NCBI GenBank assembly: GCA_964422615.1
Contig: CAYRBJ010000003.1
Span: forward strand, 62,001 to 126,000
Direction of reading: 5' to 3'
Source of the DNA: DATLWN01 sp964422615
GTDB lineage: Bacteria > Pseudomonadota > Zetaproteobacteria > Mariprofundales > Mariprofundaceae
Length of the DNA: 64,000 nt
Positions 56,809 to 64,000 of this stretch are shown piece by piece. Below the pieces are notes generated by a model. That model was not told where the DNA came from, ran no database searches, and saw only the letters and a program-made list of their open reading frames with translations. A program made the position numbers and the translations under genes. The first letter of the stretch is position 1. The number at the start of each line of letters is the position of its first letter.

Positions 56809-57986
56809 GACGCTACCCCGGTCGCTTCCGTGTATTTGATTGCCGCATCCAGTTCCTGCCGGACACCGGCATGGGCTTCTCGCCCGGCATGGTAGCGCAG
56901 GCGCTCGAGGATTTCCCCCCGTCGCTGCTGTGGACAAAGACGCACCAGAGCCCATGCGGCATGCCCGCGCACCAGCGGTTCGTCATCCTCCAGGGCGGCC
57001 AGCAGATCCGGTATGAAACCGGCATCGCCGCTGTTGCCCATGGCAATGGCCGCATTGCGCAGCAGCCCTGCCCTTCCCGTTCTGCGTACCGGTGATTTCC
57101 GGAACCGTTCCCGGAACATCCGCTCATCAAGCCGCATCAGCTCCGCCAGTGCAGGTAGATGGTTCTCCTGGCGCGGTGCCAGCAGATCAGGGCGTGGGGC
57201 TTGCGCATGCCGGTTCCAGGGACAAACGGCCTGGCAGTCGTCACATCCGAAGATGCGATTGCCCATCAGTGGTCTGAGATCATGCGGGATGAAGCCGCGA
57301 AACTCGATGGTCAGGTAGGAAATGCAGCGGCGTGCATCCACGACGTACGGAGCGACGATTGCCCGCGTCGGGCAAATGTCAATGCAGGCGGTGCAGCTGC
57401 CGCAATGGGATGAGGCCGGCCCGTCGGGTTCCAGATCTGCGGTGGTGAATATCTCGCCCAGCATCAGCCATGATCCGACTTGGCGATCGATGGTCAGCGT
57501 GTGTTTGCCCTGCCAGCCCAGGCCGCTGTCCTGGGCCAGTGCATGCTCCAGTACTGGCGCGGTATCGACATAGACGCGCTGGGCATGGGGACCGAGCCGC
57601 CCGTCCAGTTCCCGGGCCAATGCCTTCAGACGCCGTTTCATCATCTCATGGTAATCATGGCCATGGGCATAGGCGGCGATGACTCCCCTGTCACGGGCAT
57701 GCTCTGCTGCATGAAGCGAATAAGGCGGTGGTGTATGGCGCATGCCGACGCAGATCACCGTGCGCACGCCGTCCAGCATGCTTTCGGGCGTCTTGCGCCG
57801 CGCTGTGCGCTCCGGCTCGGCCATGTAAGCCATCTCCCCATGCATGCCGACCCGGATCCATGTGTCCAGCGCCTTCGTGTGGACCGGCCCGATGGCCGGG
57901 CGCACGAAACGGCACAGCTCGAAGCCGTGCGCCCTGGCCAGGTCACGGACCTCCTGCCTGAGGTCGGATTGCCGCTGCGTGGTCAT
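56805..57986 (-). CDS. queG: epoxyqueuosine reductase QueG
   Basis: 393 residues. It reduces epoxyqueuosine to queuosine in tRNA, using cobalamin and two [4Fe-4S] clusters. The eight cluster cysteines are in CGSCTACIDICPTRAI and RRC, then CDDCQAVCPWN. The catalytic-aspartate segment VYVDTAPVLEHALAQ and GWQGKHTLTI are present. A C-terminal HEAT-like part (about 300-393) is as expected. It heads the four-gene queG-gph-thiE-thiD operon, all joined by four-base overlaps. Confidence 0.96.
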   Translation of the reverse strand: MTTQRQSDLRQEVRDLARAHGFELCRFVRPAIGPVHTKALDTWIRVGMHGEMAYMAEPERTARRKTPESMLDGVRTVICVGMRHTPPPYSLHAAEHARDRGVIAAYAHGHDYHEMMKRRLKALARELDGRLGPHAQRVYVDTAPVLEHALAQDSGLGWQGKHTLTIDRQVGSWLMLGEIFTTADLEPDGPASSHCGSCTACIDICPTRAIVAPYVVDARRCISYLTIEFRGFIPHDLRPLMGNRIFGCDDCQAVCPWNRHAQAPRPDLLAPRQENHLPALAELMRLDERMFRERFRKSPVRRTGRAGLLRNAAIAMGNSGDAGFIPDLLAALEDDEPLVRGHAAWALVRLCPQQRRGEILERLRYHAGREAHAGVRQELDAAIKYTEATGVAS

Positions 57987-58083
57987 GACGCCAATCTACC
58001 GCATCCCTCTGAAAACCGCAGGATTCGGGGAATTTTGACGCCCTAGGATGCGCGGACTATGGTGGACGGGACGGAGACAAGCG

Positions 58084-58701
58084 ATGAGCGGACTGGTGAA
58101 CCATACGATCACGGTGTTCCTGGCCTTTTTTGCCATCATGAACCCGGTGGCCAATACCCCGGTGTTCATCGGCCTGACCGACGGTGACACGCCGGCTGTC
58201 AAAAGGCAGGTTGCCTTCAAGGCCCTGCTGATCGCCTTCCTGATCGTTCTGGTGTTCTGCCTGTTCGGCAGGCTTCTGTTCGAGCTGTTCGGCATCACGT
58301 TGCCGGCCTTTCGCATCGCCGGTGGGGCCCTGGTCATCCTGGTCGGTTTCCAGATGCTGCACGGCGCTCCCTCCCGGATACATGCCGACGACAGTGGCCC
58401 CAGCGACGCCGCACTCAGCGTGGCGGTATCGCCGCTGGCGATGCCGATCCTGGCCGGTCCGGGCACCCTGGCCACCGCCATGAATTTCTCGGCCACCGGC
58501 AACTCCACGGAGATCGTCATTACCATCGTGGTGTTCGCGGTGCTATGCCTGATCACGTACGGCTTTTTCATCGGCGGACAGCGCCTGGTCGGCCTGATCG
58601 GCAAAAGCGGCATCAATGTCGTGACCCGGCTGATGGGCTTGATCCTCGCCGTGATCGGCACACAGATGGCTATCATCGGCCTGCATGCGGCCGGATTCTA
58701 A
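58084..58701 (+). CDS. MarC-family integral membrane protein
   Basis: 205 residues with six membrane segments. MarC/YchE/YhgN proteins are of unknown function, despite the old link to multiple antibiotic resistance. Conserved segments are FFAIMNPVANTPVFIGLT, FRIAGGALVILVGFQML and PLAMPILAGPGTLATAM. The ATG at 58084 with GGAGAC upstream is preferred over one 12 codons earlier. It is divergent from queG. Confidence 0.9.
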   Translation: MSGLVNHTITVFLAFFAIMNPVANTPVFIGLTDGDTPAVKRQVAFKALLIAFLIVLVFCLFGRLLFELFGITLPAFRIAGGALVILVGFQMLHGAPSRIHADDSGPSDAALSVAVSPLAMPILAGPGTLATAMNFSATGNSTEIVITIVVFAVLCLITYGFFIGGQRLVGLIGKSGINVVTRLMGLILAVIGTQMAIIGLHAAGF

Positions 58702-58735
58702 GACAGGGGCTTCTGCGGCCCGAACGCCCGTCTCG

Positions 58736-58762
58736 TGTCACACAGATGTCATCCCCATGTCA
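58736..58762 (+). repeat. three TGTCA repeats at 11-bp spacing (Pho-box-like)
   Basis: TGTCA at 58736-58740, 58747-58751 and 58758-58762 are exactly 11 bp apart. The last two are full ATGTCAT units with 4-bp spacers, the layout of PhoB binding sites (CTGTCAT-N4 repeats). The repeat lies between marC and a decayed GGDEF gene, pointing towards the latter, with no intact gene nearby on the same strand before 59365. A weak hairpin with TTTT (58780-58807) follows. Confidence 0.5.
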
Positions 58763-58829
58763 TGTGATCCGGTTTCAATAAGGCCTGCAATCAAACGCCT
58801 TCCGTTTTAACACCAGCATCGCCATCCAG

Positions 58830-59170
58830 TCAGACAACGGCAACCCGATTGCGACCGTTGTTCTTGCCCGCATACAGCGCATGATCGGCACGGCTCAGCA
58901 GGCCGTCCAGATGATCGCCCACCCCCTGCCGTCCGGCGACACCGATGGTTGCTGAGGGCTATCACCCCTCCCGTGGGACAGTCGATGCGGGCATCGGCAA
59001 TGGCTCGTCGCAGGCGTTCGGCCAGCATACGGGCACCCGGAACATCGGTTTGCGGCAACAGGATGGCGAATTCCTCTCCGCCGATACGACCGAACAGGTC
59101 GGTGGCACGGAATCCTTGATCTCCGAACCGGCGATGGCGTCGAGGAACGAGCGTTCGACATCCGCATCGA
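58830..59170 (-). pseudogene. decayed GGDEF-domain gene
   Basis: On the minus strand, the diguanylate cyclase segment FRATDLFGRIGGEEFAILLP and PGARMLAERLRRAIADARI is clear, then the frame breaks near 58962. The C-terminal part (TIGVAGRQGVGDH, LLSRADHALYAGKNNGRNR) continues in another frame to a TGA at 58830-58832. The domain's N-terminal half, upstream of the motif, is not recognisable in any frame, with another frame break near 59125. The active-site motif GGEEF is still readable but no intact domain can be made. About 195 bp between this remnant and the permease gene hold nothing I can name. Confidence 0.8.
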
Positions 59171-59364
59171 CAAATTCGGCCCGCCGCCGGTCGATGGCAA
59201 ATTCATGCGCATGGTCGTTGCCGGAAGCGCCATGGGTCTGCATAGCCATCAGCCAAGTACCTTCCGGTACTGGCCGGGTGTCATTCTTCGGGGCGAGATT
59301 CCGTCCCATGGACCCGCGACCGGATCATGGACGCTGATGGCGACAGGGATTATAACCCCCAGGC

Positions 59365-60702
59365 ATGAAGGAAACGCAGGAAGCCGAAAAACCAGGCGTT
59401 GGCCTGTTCGGTGCTATGGCCATCGGCATCGGCGGCATGGTCGGCGGCGGCATATTCGCGGTGCTGGGCGAAGCGGTGACGCTGGCTCATGGGGCCACGG
59501 TGATTGCGTTCCTGATTGCCGGGGCCATCGCCCTGTTGACCTCCTATTCATACGCGCATCTTTCCGTCCGTTACCCCGGCCATGGCGGTACGGTCGCCTT
59601 CATCGATACCGCGTTCGGCATCGACCTGGCCACAGGCAGCATCAACCTGATGCTGTGGCTCAGCTACCTGGTCACTATCGCCTTGTACGCGGTGGCTTTC
59701 GGGTCCTACGCCCTGACCTTCTTCCACGGACCCAACCCGTCATGGCTGCGCCATGTGCTCATCAGTACGGGCATTGTACTGCCGCTAGTCATTAACCTGT
59801 TCAATGTCGAGATCGTCAGCCGGTCCGAGACCCTGATCGTGGTGTTGAAACTGCTGCTGCTGGCCGCGGTCATTACGGCCGGCCTGCCTCATGTACAGGC
59901 CTCGCATTTTGCAGCATCGACATGGGGTGGAGGATTGACGGTGGCAGCCGCCGGCATGGTGATCTTCGTCGCCTATGAGGGCTTCGAACTGATCGCCAAC
60001 GCCGCCGGGGACATACGTACCCCGACAGTCACCCTGCCGCGCGCCTTCTATGGTTCGGTGCTGCTGGTCATTATCCTGTACTGCCTTGTCGCCGCCGTCA
60101 CCGTGGGGACATTGCCAGAATCGCAAATCATCATCGCCAAGGATTACGCCCTTGCCGCCGCGGCCAAGCCGGCCATGGGCGAGCTCGGCTTCACGCTGGT
60201 CAGCATCTCCGCCCTGCTGGCTACGTTCTCCGCAATCAACGCCACCATTTATGGCAATGCCAGGCTGGGCTACAAGCTGGCCAATGATCGTGAACTGCCC
60301 CAGATCCTGGAGCGCAAGGTGTGGAACGAACCGGTGCAAGGCGTGCTGATCGTGGGAATGCTCTCCCTGCTGATCGCCAACCTCATTGACCTGACGGCCA
60401 TTGCCATTCTTGCCAGTGCCGGCTTTCTATTGATCTTTGCCATCACCAATGCCGCAGCAAGCCGCCTGTTCCGCGAGATCGGCTGCAATCGCTGGCTGCC
60501 GATGCTTGCGTGTCTGGCCTGCATCGTTGCCCTGCTGGTGCTGCTCGGTGAAAGCTATCTAGATAACCCCGCAGCGTTATGGATATTCATGGCCTTTGTG
60601 ACGGTCTCAGTGCTGTTCGAGTTGCTCTATACCCACGTGCTGGCGAGGCCGCTACGCCTGCCCGACCCGGCCCAGTCACCGGAAGAATCGGCAAAACAAT
60701 AG
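59365..60702 (+). CDS. APC-superfamily amino acid permease
   Basis: 445 residues with about 12 membrane segments. The N-terminal IGIGGMVGGGIFAVLG is the substrate-binding unwound helix of APC transporters, and VIFVAYEGFELIANAAGDI forms the matching helix 6 region. It is likely to import an amino acid or amine by proton symport; the substrate cannot be read from sequence. Its ATG is weakly supplied with a ribosome site (no clear GGAG). It is convergent with tsaE, 17 bases apart. Confidence 0.85.
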   Translation: MKETQEAEKPGVGLFGAMAIGIGGMVGGGIFAVLGEAVTLAHGATVIAFLIAGAIALLTSYSYAHLSVRYPGHGGTVAFIDTAFGIDLATGSINLMLWLSYLVTIALYAVAFGSYALTFFHGPNPSWLRHVLISTGIVLPLVINLFNVEIVSRSETLIVVLKLLLLAAVITAGLPHVQASHFAASTWGGGLTVAAAGMVIFVAYEGFELIANAAGDIRTPTVTLPRAFYGSVLLVIILYCLVAAVTVGTLPESQIIIAKDYALAAAAKPAMGELGFTLVSISALLATFSAINATIYGNARLGYKLANDRELPQILERKVWNEPVQGVLIVGMLSLLIANLIDLTAIAILASAGFLLIFAITNAAASRLFREIGCNRWLPMLACLACIVALLVLLGESYLDNPAALWIFMAFVTVSVLFELLYTHVLARPLRLPDPAQSPEESAKQ

Positions 60703-60719
60703 GTGCATGAACGATTCAT

Positions 60720-61142
60720 TCAGGCATTGACGACGATGTCCCGCTGCTGTGGATCGGCGACAATGGTCGAGAGAGAAACCCGATAAGCGGACGGGGTTAG
60801 CAGCGATACTGCGCGTTCCGGCCATTCAATGATGGTGATCCATGGCGCCTGCATATATTCGCGCACCCCGATAGCTTCCAGTTCCTCCAGGCTAGCAAGG
60901 CGATACCAGTCCATATGCGCGACCCGGCATCCCCTCCCCACATATTCCTGGATGATGGCAAAGGTCGGGCTGGGCATGGCCTCGTCGGTGACACCCAGTG
61001 CCCGCAACATGGCACGGGCGAATACGCTTTTGCCCGCGCCCAATTCGCCCGACAGTGCCACCACATCGCCCGGCTTGAGGCATTTGGCAAAATCTGCCGC
61101 GAATTCGGATGTTTCCGACTCGCTATTACTGTGGAAGATCAA
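60720..61142 (-). CDS. tsaE: tRNA threonylcarbamoyladenosine ATPase TsaE
   Basis: 140 residues. It is the ATPase that, with TsaB and TsaD, helps install t6A37 on tRNAs reading ANN codons. Walker A is GELGAGKSVF, followed by SPTFAIIQEYVG, HMDWYRL and EWPERA. The gene overlaps the CBS-protein gene by four bases and is the last of a probable thiC-CBS-tsaE unit. TsaB and TsaD are not encoded in the window. Confidence 0.95.
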   Translation of the reverse strand: MIFHSNSESETSEFAADFAKCLKPGDVVALSGELGAGKSVFARAMLRALGVTDEAMPSPTFAIIQEYVGRGCRVAHMDWYRLASLEELEAIGVREYMQAPWITIIEWPERAVSLLTPSAYRVSLSTIVADPQQRDIVVNA

Positions 61143-61603
61143 CCTTTTCCAGCGGGTCTTGCCAGAGCCTTGATCAGTTCATGCCGCGAAATCAAACCAA
61201 CGACCGTACCCTTTTCCAGCACCGGCAGATGATGCACCTCCCGCTCGCTCATCAGGCTGGCGATGGAGGAAAGTTCGGCATCAGGTGCGATGGATTGCAC
61301 GTCGCGGCTCATCAGATCACCGGCCTTCAGCGCCTGTAACCGCTCCAGTTCCCGTTCAAAACGGCCTTCTCCCAGGGGAATCACCATGTCCAGCAGGGCG
61401 ATGGCCGTGGGCATGTGCAATTGCTGTTGCTGGTCGATCAGATCCTCTTCGGTGATCACGCCCATCAACCTTCGTTCCTCATCCACCACGAGCAGCCCCG
61501 TCAGGGCCTCGTCGGCAAACCGCTGGGCGATCTCGCGCAGCGGCGTTTCCACGTCGCAAAACGGTGGATTGGCATTCATGATCTCACGGGCGGTCAGGCT
61601 CAT
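61139..61603 (-). CDS. two-CBS-domain protein
   Basis: 154 residues consisting only of a CBS pair (Bateman module): about 1-62 and 92-150. CBS domains bind adenosine nucleotides (AMP, ATP, SAM), usually to regulate a partner. Each half has the expected GVIT(E)EDL or GLISRHEL end. No catalytic domain is fused. A charged helix separates the halves. Function is unknown; position after thiC and before tsaE gives little guidance. Confidence 0.88.
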   Translation of the reverse strand: MSLTAREIMNANPPFCDVETPLREIAQRFADEALTGLLVVDEERRLMGVITEEDLIDQQQQLHMPTAIALLDMVIPLGEGRFERELERLQALKAGDLMSRDVQSIAPDAELSSIASLMSEREVHHLPVLEKGTVVGLISRHELIKALARPAGKG

Positions 61604-61648
61604 TCGGGGTACCTCATCATGTCGTTCAGTTAAATGATAGCGTGGATA

Positions 61649-63508
<1,860 letters not shown>

Positions 63509-63640
63509 GGCGCCTCCAGAACATCATGACCAGTGCGAGCCTTGCACCGCCCTGTGTGGGCCGACACTATACCCGACAAATTCGGTCAGATATAGGGCAT
63601 GCCACGAAGAGCGCCCCGCATCCGTTTCCAGGGAGCAGTA

Positions 63641-64000
63641 TGGTATCGTCACTGAGTTCAGAACAGCATGATGCACTTTCTCATAAATTCCTGCATGCTA
63701 GACGTGAGGATATCGTCGCACTGAAGGCATCGGGCGACAGGGTTCGCGACTATCTCCAGGGGCAACTGACCCAGGATCTGACTTTGCTTTCTCCTGAACG
63801 GGCCATCTATACCATGGTACTGACACCGCAGGGGAAAGCCGTCGGCGATCTCATCGTGGCCCAGGGCAGCGATGATGAACTGATCCTTCTTACCTGGCGC
63901 AGCCGTGCACAGATCCTGGTCGAACGGCTTCGTCGTTTCTCCATCGGCTACACGATCCGCCTCGGCATCGTCGCCGATATGGCCGTACAGAGCGTCCAGG
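63641..64000 (+). CDS. ygfZ: YgfZ/GcvT-type folate-binding protein, 5' part
   Basis: The frame is open to the window end, giving 120 residues of a longer protein. ALKASGDRVRDYLQGQLTQD and ERAIYTMVLTPQGKAVGDLI match the N-terminal region of YgfZ, a GcvT-like protein that uses tetrahydrofolate to help repair or assemble Fe-S clusters. The diagnostic KGCYxGQE motif would be beyond base 64000. The ATG is preceded by AGGGAG at 63631-63636. It is divergent from thiC, itself a [4Fe-4S] enzyme. Confidence 0.85.

Overview
This window is a gene-dense, moderately high-GC stretch of the core chromosome of a Gram-negative bacterium of the Pseudomonadota. Evidence for this is a complete lipid A and outer-membrane assembly cluster (bamA, ompH, lpxD, fabZ, lpxA, lpxI, lpxB), the rpsB-tsf-pyrH-frr order, type IV pilus retraction ATPases, queG and the ErpA family. 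Use of LpxI instead of LpxH, adjacent PilT paralogues and a small c-type cytochrome would fit a deep-branching group such as Zetaproteobacteria or Acidithiobacillia. That placement is inference, and no marker in the window settles it. There are no rRNA or tRNA genes, CRISPR arrays, prophage or recognisable insertion sequences.

Layout. Bases 1-2800 hold accessory genes: the end of a GFA-type protein, a c-type cytochrome, a decayed EAL gene and a site-2 protease. Bases 2870-17390 form a translation, isoprenoid and envelope supercluster whose genes mostly abut or overlap (rpsB to lpxB). Bases 17390-24400 hold yceD-rpmF-plsX-fabHDG-acpP-fabF and a PlsC-like acyltransferase. Together these two blocks supply precursors (CDP-diacylglycerol, undecaprenyl-PP, lipid A disaccharide, acyl-ACP) and the machinery for building the cell envelope. 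On the minus strand at 24411-28816 are three tandem PilT-family ATPases and an ApbE lipoprotein. Bases 28888-43823 run forward: erpA, an ABC-2 exporter, rlmE-thpR-recA-recX-alaS-apaH, a CPA2 antiporter, a CDF transporter, a peroxiredoxin and an M16 protease, with gloB on the opposite strand.

Bases 43863-54700 are the most accessory-looking part. They hold a membrane GAF-GGDEF diguanylate cyclase, an AT-rich 430-bp gap, a tolC-macA-ATPase-permease export operon, mazG, a divergent GspE/PilB-type ATPase fused to a response-regulator receiver, and a cNMP-fold protein. Bases 54768-57986 are a tightly overlapping queG-gph-thiE-thiD operon. The window closes with marC, a decayed GGDEF gene, an APC permease, thiC-CBS-tsaE and the start of a YgfZ-type gene.

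The least explained elements are the GspE-receiver fusion with its 21-bp-phased direct repeats, an orphan triple TGTCA repeat resembling a Pho box, a run of three inverted repeats before the CPA2 antiporter, and two independent c-di-GMP gene remnants. No wholly new multi-gene system could be shown from sequence alone. The GspE-receiver locus is the best candidate.
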